Assembly: GCA_944391975.1 (NCBI GenBank)
Contig: CALXVK010000003.1
Location: 1-51,148 of the forward strand
DNA length: 51,148 nucleotides
DNA from: an uncultured Clostridia bacterium
GTDB taxonomy: Bacteria > Bacillota > Clostridia > TANB77 > CAG-508
Reading direction: 5' to 3'
Below the pieces are notes generated by a model. The model worked only from the letters and a program-made list of their open reading frames with translations, had not been told where the DNA came from and did no database searches. Positions 17,345-28,000 of the stretch are shown one piece after another. A program made the translations under genes and the position numbers. Position 1 is the first letter of the stretch. Each line of letters starts with the position of its first letter.

Positions 17345-18013
17345 TTAGAAAGAAGTTATTTTATACGCTCTATATTGTAATATTAATAGAGCATCTAAAC
17401 TGTCAATATCTCCTTCACCTATTTCTACATCAAGCCAATCTGCATCAAGAACTCCTGTATCCTCTAAAAGGATTTGTGGTAATGAAATAACATAAGTATG
17501 TGATTGATCTGATTCTTCTGAAATATCAACTGTTATAATTTCCTTTAAGTTTACTTCTTGGTTTGTTATATCTGTTTCAGCAATATTATCAAAAGTTGTA
17601 ATTGAACTTACACTTTCTAATTTATTAGAAGATAAATTCAATTTTTCTAATGGTAAACTATCAAGTTCACCTAAATTACTATCAACTGTTAATTCATTTG
17701 CTGTTAAATTAAGATTTGTTAAATATGCAAATGAACTTAGTCCTGTCAAATCATCAATTGAACTATTAGATAAATCCATATAAGTTACTTTTTGAAGGTC
17801 TGTATCAGTAATAGTAATTGTATTAGTGTCATCACTATATTGCATGCCTATATTTTGACTTATAAGATTTCTCTTTACTGCATTGTACAATTCTTTACTT
17901 AATGTAATTTTTACATTAGTAGCAGCATTTACTATGCCATCAAATGGAACAATGCACTGTATAATTATAAGCAATATTAGCGAAATGACAATTATACATT
18001 TCCTTCTTTCCAC
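17345..18013 (-). CDS. Secreted leucine-rich-repeat protein with dockerin-like C-terminal tail
   Basis: 222 residues from a GTG at 18013 with AAGGAGG six bases upstream; a longer frame from 18073 has no such site. Signal peptide to about residue 30 (cut near VNAAT). Residues ~75-150 hold about four LRR units (VTYMDLSNSSIDDLTGLSSF, YLTNLNLTANELT, LEKLNLSSNKLESVSSI). The last 20 residues read GDIDSLDALLILQYRAYKI, like the second half of a type I dockerin repeat, but the Ca-binding first loop is missing. The protein is short for its type; no frameshift is visible downstream. It may bind another surface protein. Confidence 0.65.
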   Translation of the reverse strand: MERRKCIIVISLILLIIIQCIVPFDGIVNAATNVKITLSKELYNAVKRNLISQNIGMQYSDDTNTITITDTDLQKVTYMDLSNSSIDDLTGLSSFAYLTNLNLTANELTVDSNLGELDSLPLEKLNLSSNKLESVSSITTFDNIAETDITNQEVNLKEIITVDISEESDQSHTYVISLPQILLEDTGVLDADWLDVEIGEGDIDSLDALLILQYRAYKITSF

Positions 18014-18092
18014 ATTAGTCCTCCTTAAAATATTTTTTGATATCCCAATAATAACACTTTTTTTAAAGGTCAATACCCTAAAAATTCCAATT

Positions 18093-18131
18093 AAAAAAGC
18101 CGCTTCTTTTTGCCTTACGGAAGCGGTTTTA
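18093..18131 (-). terminator. Intrinsic terminator of tatD
   Basis: AACCGCTTC and GAAGCGGC(T) pair on the minus strand around a 15-base loop and are followed by TTTTTT. It separates tatD from the LRR gene. Confidence 0.75.
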
Positions 18132-18218
18132 TTAAAATTATACTTTTTTCATATTAAATTTTTGTTACATTTTAAGCTAAAAGCAACAATTTACTACGTA
18201 ATAAACTATCACAAGAGA

Positions 18219-18986
18219 TTATACTCTAATTTTGTATACTCTCATAGCATTATCATAAGTTTTTTTTGATACTTCTTCTAACGATATTCCTTTTATTTCT
18301 GAAATCTTTTTTGCTATTTCAATTACCCTTCTTGAATCATTTCTTTTTCCTCTAAATGGCTCAGGTGATAAATACGGAGAATCAGTTTCTATCAATATTC
18401 TATCCATTGGAACTTCTTTAACAGCAAGTTCAGGCTTAGCATTTTTAAAAGTAATAACACCACTAAAAGATATATAATACCCTAAATTTAATCCGCTTTT
18501 TATGAGTTCGATATTTAAAGGACAACAATGAAAAATTCCAGTATTATTGCATTTATGATTTTTAAGTATATCAATTGTATCTATATGTGCATCTCTAGTA
18601 TGAATTGCTATTGGTAAATCTAATTCATTTGCTATCTCAATTTGTTTAATAAATATTTCTTTTTGTAAATCTTTATTGTTTTTTCCCCAATGATAATCTA
18701 ATCCAATTTCTCCTATTCCTACAACTTTTTTATTTAAAGCTAACTTTTTTATTTCTTTTAATTCATTCAAATTTTTTTTTGTTACACCAATTGGTGAAAT
18801 AGCAACTGTTGCATATATAAAATCATATTTTTCCGCAATTTTAACTGCCTTTTTACTAGATTCTAAATCATATCCTATACATGTAAATTTTCTAATATTA
18901 GAATCATAAGTATTTCTTATAATTTCATCTCTATCTTCATCAAAAGCCTCATCATTATAATGAGAATGTGTATCAAATAGTTCCAT
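18219..18986 (-). CDS. tatD: TatD family metal-dependent DNase/hydrolase
   Basis: 255 residues. FDTHSHYND (His7, His9), GEIGLDYHW, LPIAIHTRDAH, GIFHCC and ETDSPYLSPEPFRGKRNDS are the complete set of TatD family metal-ligand blocks. Members are 3'-5' exonucleases or deoxyribonucleases acting in DNA repair and in D-aminoacyl-tRNA-like quality control in some lineages. GGAG lies before the ATG. It follows acpS on the same strand, with a terminator in between. Confidence 0.93.
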   Translation of the reverse strand: MELFDTHSHYNDEAFDEDRDEIIRNTYDSNIRKFTCIGYDLESSKKAVKIAEKYDFIYATVAISPIGVTKKNLNELKEIKKLALNKKVVGIGEIGLDYHWGKNNKDLQKEIFIKQIEIANELDLPIAIHTRDAHIDTIDILKNHKCNNTGIFHCCPLNIELIKSGLNLGYYISFSGVITFKNAKPELAVKEVPMDRILIETDSPYLSPEPFRGKRNDSRRVIEIAKKISEIKGISLEEVSKKTYDNAMRVYKIRV

Positions 18987-19021
18987 TTTTTCTCCTTCTT
19001 ATTATAAATTATTATATAAAA

Positions 19022-19047
19022 ACTAGGTAATATAATTATCACCTAGT
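19022..19047 (-). terminator. Intrinsic terminator of acpS
   Basis: ACTAGGT (19022-19028) and ACCTAGT (19041-19047) pair; T-run on the minus-strand side, ten bases after the stop codon. Confidence 0.7.
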
Positions 19048-19056
19048 AAAAACTTC

Positions 19057-19425
19057 TTATTCTTTAAATAATACAATAACTGTTGCAATAGCATAATCCT
19101 TACAATGTGACAAACTAATGTCAATACTCTCAATTTCTGGAATCGTACAATTTAAAACCACTTCCGGTTTTCCTGATTCAAGATTAATAACTTCAAAATC
19201 AGTCCAAACAAGTTCAGAATCTAATCTTTTGCTAAGAGCTTTAAAAATTGCTTCTTTAGCAGCAAATCTTGCAGCATAATGTTGATATTTTTGTAGTTTA
19301 TGACTTTCACAATATTTTACTTCATTTTGAGTAAATATATTTTTTTTAAAGTTTTCTTCATGAGATTCCATTGATTGTCTAATTCTTCCTATTTCTATAA
19401 TATCAGTTCCACATGTAATATTCAT
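19057..19425 (-). CDS. acpS: Holo-[acyl-carrier-protein] synthase
   Basis: 122 residues, standard length. CGTDIIEIGRI (Mg-binding Asp8) and ARFAAKEAIFKAL (Mg-binding Glu) are the two defining motifs, and SLSHCKDYAIA is the third block. It transfers 4'-phosphopantetheine from CoA to apo-ACP to activate fatty acid synthesis. The ATG at 19425 follows AAAGGA. It lies 14 bases after the unknown 420-residue gene and is probably co-transcribed with it. Confidence 0.95.
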   Translation of the reverse strand: MNITCGTDIIEIGRIRQSMESHEENFKKNIFTQNEVKYCESHKLQKYQHYAARFAAKEAIFKALSKRLDSELVWTDFEVINLESGKPEVVLNCTIPEIESIDISLSHCKDYAIATVIVLFKE

Positions 19426-19439
19426 CTAGATTTCCTTTC

Positions 19440-20702
19440 CTAAATCATTAAGTATACTATCATAAAAATATTTAAAAGATTTAATGCAAAAGAGCAAATT
19501 AATAATATAATCAGAACTAAAAAATACATATTGTTTTTTTCAATATTTAAACTTTTATAAACAATCTCATATTTATTTTTTATTTCTGCATATAATTCAT
19601 CCAATTCAAATACTTCTTTTAATGTTTTATAATATTTAGTTCCATTATCACCTAATGTTATTTCATTTTCCCATAGCTGTTTTGTGAATTTAATAAATTC
19701 TTCTCTCATTTTTACTATTTTGCTATATTCTTTAAATTCATAATTTAATTTTCTTAGAAACATTTTCTGATAAAGTGTAATTATAAAAGTATAAAAATAT
19801 TCATTTTCATATTCTAATGGTAATTTAGTAAAATTATATGTATCTATTCCAGAACAAATTAAATTTGAGCTTAATTTTGTTATAGCAATTTTATAATATT
19901 TATATTTATCTATTATTGCTAAGTTTTTATTTAAACTTTCTTTATTAAAATCAGAAAAATAACTACTAGGAAAAACATTTGCAAATTTATAAAAATCCGA
20001 AGGATAATCCTCTATACTATTTCTTTCATTCCAACTTTCTGTTTCTAAACACACATATGAATATGTATAAAATCTTGAATTCGTTAATTCCTCAGTTATA
20101 CCCGTTATTTTTCTTTTATAAATTCCTGTAATATGATTAATTAGCTCAGAGATATCTTCTACATCTTTAAATGTATCTGTCTGAATTCTAATTTTTTCAT
20201 AGTTTTTTAGTGATGAAAATTCTGAATTTATGTCTTTAAATTTATAATTAAAATCTAAAACATCATAAAAGTCATTTGTTCCATCTAAATTTGTTTTCAT
20301 CGTAAAAAAGCATATTCCAGTATTAAAACAAATTATTTCAATTTTTTCTACATTAAAAAATATACTATTAGTATCTCTATCTACCTTCCCCTTTACATTT
20401 TTATCTAATTTATATGTAAAACAGGCACATGTTTGATTTGCAATTATTCTACTCTTTAAATTAATGTTTGTTTTTTTAAAATCTCTTAATTTTTCATCTC
20501 TAAGTTCAAATGTAGGAAAAAGATATTCTCTAATATGAGGTAAAAAATATGTATAAATTCCCATATCTTTCTCCTTTTCAAATATTTTAAATTCACATCT
20601 TTTATTTTTTAATAATTTTAAAATATACTTATCATATCTACTTTTATCTATTAAATATGGATGTATAAAATAAGTATATTGATATTTTGTTTTTAAATTC
20701 AT
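19440..20702 (-). CDS. Unknown 420-residue protein with C-terminal membrane anchor
   Basis: I do not recognise this family. Residues 1-385 are soluble, rich in Tyr, Phe, Lys and Asp, with KTKYQYTYFIHPYLIDKSRY at the N terminus and FFNVEKIEIICFNTGICFFT near residue 125; a predicted helical region (~300-385) precedes one or two hydrophobic segments at the very C terminus (NNMYFLVLIILLICSFALNL and the next ten residues). The overall shape, a cytosolic domain followed by helices and a C-terminal membrane hairpin, recalls CorA-like proteins, but there is no GMN motif. AGGAG precedes the ATG. It is located between a WG-repeat gene and acpS on one strand. Confidence 0.6.
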   Translation of the reverse strand: MNLKTKYQYTYFIHPYLIDKSRYDKYILKLLKNKRCEFKIFEKEKDMGIYTYFLPHIREYLFPTFELRDEKLRDFKKTNINLKSRIIANQTCACFTYKLDKNVKGKVDRDTNSIFFNVEKIEIICFNTGICFFTMKTNLDGTNDFYDVLDFNYKFKDINSEFSSLKNYEKIRIQTDTFKDVEDISELINHITGIYKRKITGITEELTNSRFYTYSYVCLETESWNERNSIEDYPSDFYKFANVFPSSYFSDFNKESLNKNLAIIDKYKYYKIAITKLSSNLICSGIDTYNFTKLPLEYENEYFYTFIITLYQKMFLRKLNYEFKEYSKIVKMREEFIKFTKQLWENEITLGDNGTKYYKTLKEVFELDELYAEIKNKYEIVYKSLNIEKNNMYFLVLIILLICSFALNLLNIFMIVYLMI

Positions 20703-20747
20703 TAACTTTTCTCCTAGAAAATTTTATCTTATGTTTAATTTTATATT

Positions 20748-22265
20748 TTATTTAATATATATATTTAAAGATGCATCATTATATAAATGCCAATCAGCAA
20801 TAAAATCTATATATAAACTATCATCCAAATTTACACTTGGTTCTAAAATCACTGTTCCATCAGAAGCTAAAACGCCCCATACTCCATTCTGTTTTACAGC
20901 ACAATATCCATATGAGTTTTGTTCTCTAGCATCATCATATATATAATCAACCACTAATTCTCTATTGCTATTTACATATCCGTATTTATCTCCGCTCTTT
21001 GATAAAAACAAAGTATTAGTTTTTAGAGCATCAATATTAGATTCTTCTTCAAAATTTAATGTATAATATTTATACTCTCCATCTTCTCTTACTATCATAT
21101 AATTTGAATCTGTATTTAATTCTGATATTATAACATTTGAAAGCCTTGTTTCAAAATTTCTATCAATAATATCAGTTGTATAATCACTATTATCACCTAT
21201 ATAAAAATCTGTTGAATGTAAATGTTCCAAATATGTATATCTAAAATCAACACAAACAACATTATCTAAAGAAATTATTCCATATAATCCATTTTGTCTT
21301 GCAATATAATAATTATCTGTTGCATAAACTAATTCTTCATATTCCGCAGGAATTCTTGATTCTCCTGAAATAGTTATAACCCCATAAGAACCGCCATTTT
21401 GTATAATTAAATTATCTCCGTTTATTGAAATAATATCATCGAAACCGCTATCTAAAATAGTATTTAAGTTGCTATCAATTAATTTTAAGCCCGAACCATC
21501 ATTTACAACATACATAGAATCACCTGTTGTATTTTTTATTTCAGAATAATTAGTTTCTAATATGGTTTTTCCAGAAGCACTAATGATTCCATAATTTCCA
21601 TTTGATGAAACTATATAGCCATCGTCTTCAGAATCAGTTGATAAAGTCGTTATATCATCATAATTGCAATCTACAACTAAACTTTTTAAATTTGAATTTA
21701 CAATTCCTCTTAATCCGTCTTTTTCAACTACAATGCTTCTTTCAGTTCCATCTAAAGAATAAATATTTGTATATTCAGCATCAAGAACTTTTTTTCCATC
21801 AAAATCAATTAATCCATATAATCCATTTGATTCATATATTAAAAGATTTGTATCATACCAAACGTCATTTAAATCTCTTTTCTCTATTGCTCGTACATTT
21901 GAGTAGTCAGTTAAAATTTCTTCTCCGCTTGAATTTAATACTCTTGTACTATATGTTTCATTTTCATAATCAATATCATATGTACAAATAAATAAATCCC
22001 TGGTTTGATCTGGAATAACTATAAGCTCATCATAATCTAGTCCAACAACAGTATTTCCTTTATTATCAATAACACCATATTTATTATTATCATATACTGT
22101 AAAATATGAAGTTTGAACAGTCATTTCTGGAACTGTTACATTACCAGTAAATAAATTTTTTAGTGAAATTATAACCATTATAATTACTATTATTGCAATA
22201 ATAGTTGCTGCTACTTTCTTTTTGTTAAGCTTACTTTCTCCATCATATCTTTTTCCTCTACTCAT
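20748..22265 (-). CDS. Membrane-anchored WG-repeat protein
   Basis: 505 residues. A cytoplasmic basic start and one membrane helix (residues ~18-38) are followed by ten or so WG (KWG-type) repeats with the pattern YG-V/I-I-D/N-x-x-G-x-x-V/I-L/V, for example NKYGVIDNKGNTVVGLDYDE, GLYGLIDFDGKKVLDAEYTN and NGVWGVLASDGTVILEP. These repeats build beta structures probably used for protein or surface binding; no enzyme activity is known. It would face the outside. GGAGG lies before the ATG. The 3' end lies 45 bases from the start of the unknown 420-residue gene, so they may be one transcript. Confidence 0.85.
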   Translation of the reverse strand: MSRGKRYDGESKLNKKKVAATIIAIIVIIMVIISLKNLFTGNVTVPEMTVQTSYFTVYDNNKYGVIDNKGNTVVGLDYDELIVIPDQTRDLFICTYDIDYENETYSTRVLNSSGEEILTDYSNVRAIEKRDLNDVWYDTNLLIYESNGLYGLIDFDGKKVLDAEYTNIYSLDGTERSIVVEKDGLRGIVNSNLKSLVVDCNYDDITTLSTDSEDDGYIVSSNGNYGIISASGKTILETNYSEIKNTTGDSMYVVNDGSGLKLIDSNLNTILDSGFDDIISINGDNLIIQNGGSYGVITISGESRIPAEYEELVYATDNYYIARQNGLYGIISLDNVVCVDFRYTYLEHLHSTDFYIGDNSDYTTDIIDRNFETRLSNVIISELNTDSNYMIVREDGEYKYYTLNFEEESNIDALKTNTLFLSKSGDKYGYVNSNRELVVDYIYDDAREQNSYGYCAVKQNGVWGVLASDGTVILEPSVNLDDSLYIDFIADWHLYNDASLNIYIK

Positions 22266-22323
22266 ATGTACCTCCGTAGTAAAATATAAGATTTTTACTA
22301 AAATAATATATCATGTTTTACAT

Positions 22324-22362
22324 AAAAAAACAATACTTATTCTAGCTTAAGTTTTGTTTTTT
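22324..22362 (-). terminator. Imperfect terminator hairpin after spoIIE
   Basis: AAAACTTA and TAAGTATTGTTTT pair imperfectly on the minus strand and are followed by seven T, between the spoIIE stop (22390) and the WG-repeat gene. Confidence 0.5.
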
Positions 22363-22389
22363 TATTTATTCAATTTAAAAAATATAAAA

Positions 22390-24799
22390 TTATTTTTTTA
22401 TAATTTTAGCAACTACTACGGTAATATCATCTTTAACATTTCCATATGAATTATCAATAGCTTCACTCACAATTAAATCCGCTATTTTTTGTACATTAGT
22501 TGTATTAATATTTTTTAAAAAATCTTGAATCCAATCAGATTTAGCATCATCTTTTGAAGCATCTAATAAACCATCACTACACATTAAAATTATATCGCCT
22601 TCATTTAAACTGCACATTTCCCTATATAATTCTACATTTTCAACAATTCCAACTGGCATTTGATTCGATGAAAATATTCTAACATCCTTTTTAGTTTTAA
22701 TATAAGTATTACATGCCCCATTTTTAATTATAGCAATATTTCCTGTATATAAATCAAGAATACTCATATCAACACTTGCGTACATTTCATCATTCTTATT
22801 TAAGTTTAGTTCAGAATTAATAAGATTTAATATATCTTTTTCTTCAAATCCTTTTTCTAAAAAATTATTTAATGTATTTATAACAAATTTGCTACTTTTT
22901 TTAGCAAGTTCACCGCTTCCCATTCCGTCACTTATAGCTAACAAATATTTTCCGTCATCTAATCTAATTTGCAAATTAGAATCACCAGAAATTTTACTTC
23001 CTTGTTTTGTTGTTTTTGAACTGCCTACAGCTAAACCAAATTTATCTTCTACAGAATATGTTTGAATATAAACTCCTGTAGATAAATTTTTTCTATCTCT
23101 TTGAAAAGTAAATTTTTTTCCAAAAACTTTCGAAATCGTATCAGCAATTAAGTCTAATTTCTTTTTATCCCTAAGGTCAGAGCCTTCATCAAATTTCAAA
23201 TCAAGATTTACTATATATTTTCCATTTTGAGCTTTATATATAGAAATAGAATTTACATTTAAACCTCTTCCTTTAAGCAAAACATTTAATTCTTTTTCTT
23301 TAACATCAAATTTCTCATTTTGAATTTCCTTAGTTGATACTTTTTTTATCATATTTGAAACATTTTTTAACTCATTTTTTATTTTAAGTTTTTCTTCTTT
23401 TCTAGTTTTTTGTTTTATAGTATTTATTTGTAACTCTCTATATGTTCTATTTGAAATTTTAATTAATTCTTGTAAATCATCTTTAATCTTTTGATCCCTA
23501 AGTAATATAAAGTTATTATATTTTTTAAAAATATCTATAAGTATATTTTCAGTTACAACATCTTCTTTTGTAAATTCATCAAAAATATCTCCTATCAATT
23601 CTTGATTTTGAGTTACATCTTCATAAAAAATATTTTGATTATAATCTTCAAAATTTTCTAAGAAATTATCTATATAAATTTCTTTTTTTAATTCCATATC
23701 CTCACTACTTATAATCATTTCTTCATCAATTCCATCTATTGCATCAGCAACAACATCTAATTTATCTTTTACATCTTCATAATATTTAAGTCTTTTATCT
23801 CCATTAGAAGGTAGTGCTTTCTCTCTTCCAAATAAATCCTGTACTCTTATTTTTATATTTGATGGTACAACTAAAAGCAAAACTGAGGCAATAAAAATTT
23901 CCCTAAAAAAAATTATTGTAGCTGTATTTCCATTGGCAAGATATGTCAAAATAGCATTTCCTAATAAAAAACCAATAATAACTCCTGGTTTTCCAAATCT
24001 ATTTAACACTCCTGCTAGAATTCCTGAAACCGCAAAAACAGTTAATTGTAGCAAATCAATATTTCCGAACTAATGTTAATGCTAGCCCAATTGATAACCC
24101 TGCAGTTCCTCCTATTAACATTCCATTTTTCCATCCTAAAACTAATATAATAAAAATTATCAATATATTACTAATACTCAAAGAAAATATTTGAACATCT
24201 TTTAAAACAGAAATTGCAATCGCAATAATTATAGACGCAGCTATTAATTCTTCAACTGTAAAAGCTTTTTTTTCTCCCCAATCACGGATCACTACAATTC
24301 CATTTACAAATATTTTATAAAATGTATATGTTAGTGCTGCAATAACTAAACCTAAGAACAAATCATAAATTAAAAAAACTCCTCTTATATTATTTATAAG
24401 ATTATATAAAAAACTTGCAAAAAATAATCTTGTCCCTACTTTTAAAACTTCATTTCTTTCATCCAAAGAAACATTTGGTTTAAAAATAAATATTAATACA
24501 AAAAATATAATAGATGTGCCAAAAAATGTCGCTAAACCGTCTCCTCCATGGAATATCCATGTTGAAATAAATGAAACAATATATACCATAAAAATAGGTA
24601 CAGTTCCACCCATACATGCTGCTAAAATAGCTAATCCAAATGGAATTATCTCATTTTTTATTGATACCATCGAAACCAAAAAAGTAAGTATATAAATAAC
24701 CACATTATGTACAGTAAATAATTCTTTTAAAATTAACGAAACTTTTTTGTTATCTTCTTTATTGATATCTATTCTACTATTTGAAACATTTTGAAACAT
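22390..24799 (-). CDS. spoIIE: Stage II sporulation protein E (SpoIIE), read through a +1 frameshift at CGG
   Basis: The span encodes an 802-residue SpoIIE (827 in B. subtilis) in two frames. The first 244 codons give membrane helices; the second frame continues the last helices (LTVFAVSGILAGVLNRFGKP), then a regulatory region and the C-terminal PP2C phosphatase with DGMGSGELAKKSS, ASVDMSILDLYTG, KNGACNTYI, MCSDGLLDAS and DDITVVVAK. SpoIIE dephosphorylates SpoIIAA and so activates sigma-F in the forespore. The change comes at CGG (24065-24067, R245), two codons before TGA; skipping C gives LVGNIDLLQL without a gap. The second frame has only a TTG and no ribosome binding site, so it is not an independent gene. 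Two Spo0A-box-like sites lie upstream. Confidence 0.93.
24065..24067 (-). other. CGG codon at the spoIIE frame change
   Basis: The zero frame reads GTT CGG AAA TAT TGA; skipping the C gives GTT GGA AAT ATT GAT TTG, joining the two halves of SpoIIE within one predicted membrane region. Confidence 0.85.
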
Positions 24800-24881
24800 C
24801 CTTAATCACCCTATCTAAAATACTTTAGACCCTTTATTTTATAATTTATGTAAATATTCTACCTCAATTTCTCAGTCAAAA

Positions 24882-24953
24882 TTTGTCATATTTACTTCTA
24901 AATTTATAAAACATTCCTACAAATTATGATATTTTATTATATCATTTGTCAAA
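24882..24953 (-). promoter_or_regulatory. Two Spo0A-box-like sites and inverted repeat upstream of spoIIE
   Basis: TTTGTCAAA at 24945-24953 matches the 0A-box consensus and TTTGTCATA at 24882-24890 differs by one or two positions. The first abuts an inverted repeat ATGATAT...ATATCAT (24926-24945). Read on the minus strand, TTGACA at 24951-24946 could also serve as a -35 element. SpoIIE promoters in other spore formers are Spo0A-activated, so this is expected biology, not proof. Confidence 0.5.
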
Positions 24954-25031
24954 AAGTATTTTATTATACTTTATTCTAAAAAGCAATACTTAATTTAAGT
25001 TCAATTTGCATTTTTCTAAATATACTAAAAT

Positions 25032-25070
25032 AAAAGAAATCCATTAGGCTTTGCCTAATGGACTTCTTTT
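25032..25070 (-). terminator. Strong terminator of the giant surface protein operon
   Basis: TCCATTAGGC and GCCTAATGGA form the core stem, extended by AAAAGAA and TTCTTTT, directly after the stop of the 2,844-residue gene. Confidence 0.9.
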
Positions 25071-25082
25071 ATTTATATAGTT

Positions 25083-28000
25083 TTATTTTATTAATAAAAC
25101 TTTCTTTCTAATAACCACAATACCTACTGCTATTATAACTCCTGCAATTAACACTATTCCTACTATTTGTAATACTAATTTTACAGTTGGATTTAAACCA
25201 GTTGGAGGTGATAATGTAATAACTTCAGTTGCACTTGTATCTGGTTCATCTCCAGCGATTGTATATATATCTATCGTCTCATCATATCCTGTTGCACCAT
25301 CTTGTAATTCATAAGTACTTGTGTTACCTGCAATTGTTCTTATATCTCTTCTACCTACAGTATTTTCAACTTTTATAATTTCAGCAATATTATCTATATC
25401 ACTACTATCTTCTTCTGATGAGTAATATCTTGATACTGTTAAGTTAATACTTGCAGTAGCATTAGTATAAGCTGTATTAGGATCAACATCAGATGTTGAT
25501 GTATATGGAACAGTTCCTTTAACAAGTCCTGGATTTGTTCCTGCTTCTGCATCACTTGAAGCATTATCAATACTTATTATTATATTATTCTTAGAGTCTG
25601 TATTAAATTCTTGTAAATAATCATTTATAACAGTATATCTATATGTTCCATCTGATAATCCTGTTGCTAATGTTGAATATGTTGAATCTGAAATTCCAGC
25701 TCTATATTTATAATTATAATATGTCACTTCATTTATCTCTGTACTTCCATCTGTCACTATATCTCCAGAATCACTTACAACTACAGGTTCTCCATTAGAA
25801 TTTACAATTTGGATAATAGCTGGATCTATTAATCCATTATCTGCATATTCTATTAAATCAGTTGTTGTAACTGCTGCCCAACTTTGATTTACTGACATAT
25901 TATTTATATCTGTAAATTCAACGTCTGGATCTACATAATCAACAATTTGATGTATTGTAGATTCTACTAATATATTATCATCTGTATAAGTACCTTGTGT
26001 TCCTAAATAATATATGCTTCCAAAGTAAGTACCATATTGATATTTACCACTTAAGTCAGCCCACATTCTTCCATTTGTAGCTGTATAGAATGGTGAAGAT
26101 AATCTTTCAATTGCACTATTTACAGCTGTATTAGTATCTGTATCATATCCTTCACTATTAACTTCTGTCCATATATTCTTTAGGATCTGGTTACAAGTAT
26201 CTGCCTCACCAACATTAAATACTGTTAATTGATATTGAACTGTAATAGTTGCACCTTGAAGGATTGTACCTTCTGCCATAATATATCTGTAACCTTGTGA
26301 TGATGCTGATCTATTCAATGAAGCAATATTTTCATATCCTGTTGATAATGATCTGTTTAATGTTACTGAAGATTTTATTGTATCATCATCACCTAACTCA
26401 TATTCAATATCATATACTGCATCTAATATAACATTGTTATCAGATGTTGTTAATGTTATTTCTTTGATTTGTTTATCAAGAGTTAATTTTGTTTGAGATC
26501 TTTCTTCCAATCCAAAATCGATATTATCAATTATATAATCAAATTCATTTCCTGCTGCTACAGAACCTTTATCAATATCTCCATCTACTGCTAAAGCTCC
26601 ATCAAGTTCTCCAATTGTTTCAGTAGTATAATTTATATCATAAATGTTCTCAACTTCTATATTAAGTTTTGCAGTTTCAGCATACATATAATATCCATCA
26701 CCATAAATTGGACCTTGATCTGTATCTTTAGAATCTTGATAATTGATGCCATCACTTCCCGCTCTATCAGATGTGTCTCCATATAATTCTGAATGATCTG
26801 CATCGATATCATCTGCTGTTGCAAATACACGAGTATTATCATATACTAACATTTCTGATTTTGAAGCTATGTATAATCTTCTTGCTTCAACATCTCTAGC
26901 ATCTGAAACTCTTGCCGCATCTAAGTCATCATTTGATAAATCATGCCATTCATTATCTGTATATCCGTCATCATCAGAATCATTATCAAATCCAACTTCA
27001 TATGATGTTGATTTATAATCTTGACCATTATAAACTTCTGAATATCCATCATTTCCAGTAGCAATATCTTTATCACCATAAACGAATCTTACTTTATAGT
27101 TACCTGCAGGAATTGCTGTGAAATCATACTCACCAGCTGCGTTTGTAACTATAGTTGAATCAAATCCTGTAAGTTCTTCTAGTGATTTTCCACCTAAACC
27201 TTCAATTTCTGTACTAGAAGTTGGCCATATAAATTCATACTCTTGATATACAGTATTTCCATTTAAATCTTCTTCACCTGTTGGTATTGATATAACTTCC
27301 AAAATTTCAGTTGTTAAATCTGGTATTGCTTTATCTCCTTGATCTGGATTATAAGTACCATCACCAATTACTTGACTATATTCAACTGTATTTGTTTGAG
27401 CATCTTCCCAAACTAAACCATTTACTTCTCTATCATCATCATATAGTTCAATTGTAAGAATTGGAGCTGAATCTGTATCATCTTCATACCAAGTTTTATC
27501 ATTAAATTCTGGAATATTAATATTATCTGGTGCTGAATCTTCATCTACTCTACCAGCAACTTCACCTGGTGAACTCCATTTATTCTTAGATGTAGTTGAA
27601 TAATATGTTGAAAAACTTGTTAACTCAGCTAAATTATGTTTCTCACCTAACACAATTGAATCTGGAATTGAGTTTCCATCAGTAGAAACATCTTTTACAA
27701 CTTTAAATGTAACTTGAATTTCTGCTCTTTCACCACTATGTAACATTGTTCCATTAAGTGAATTTGTTACTATTTTATTATAAGTTACATCATCACTTCC
27801 AATTATAGGGCTTCCATCACTAGACCATGTTACATTTCCTGAACTTATTTCATTATAACTTGAATCATAATATGTTACTGTTGATGTTTCTGCTAAATTT
27901 CTAACCTCATTTATTTCTACTCCATTCAAAGTTTGAACATATGTCCTACTTTGACTATCTGGATCCGTAATTAACTCATATGTGCCATCATAGTAATCAG

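Noticed and set aside
21602..21991. 129-codon plus-strand ORF within the WG-repeat gene
   Set aside because: It is a shadow in the opposite frame, extremely rich in Leu, His and Gln because of the codon bias of the real gene. The same holds for the plus-strand frames inside the giant surface genes and the AI-2E family gene.
22390..24054. Phosphatase half of SpoIIE as a separate gene
   Set aside because: Its only start is a TTG with no ribosome binding site, two bases after the first frame's stop, and the join reconstitutes a normal SpoIIE.
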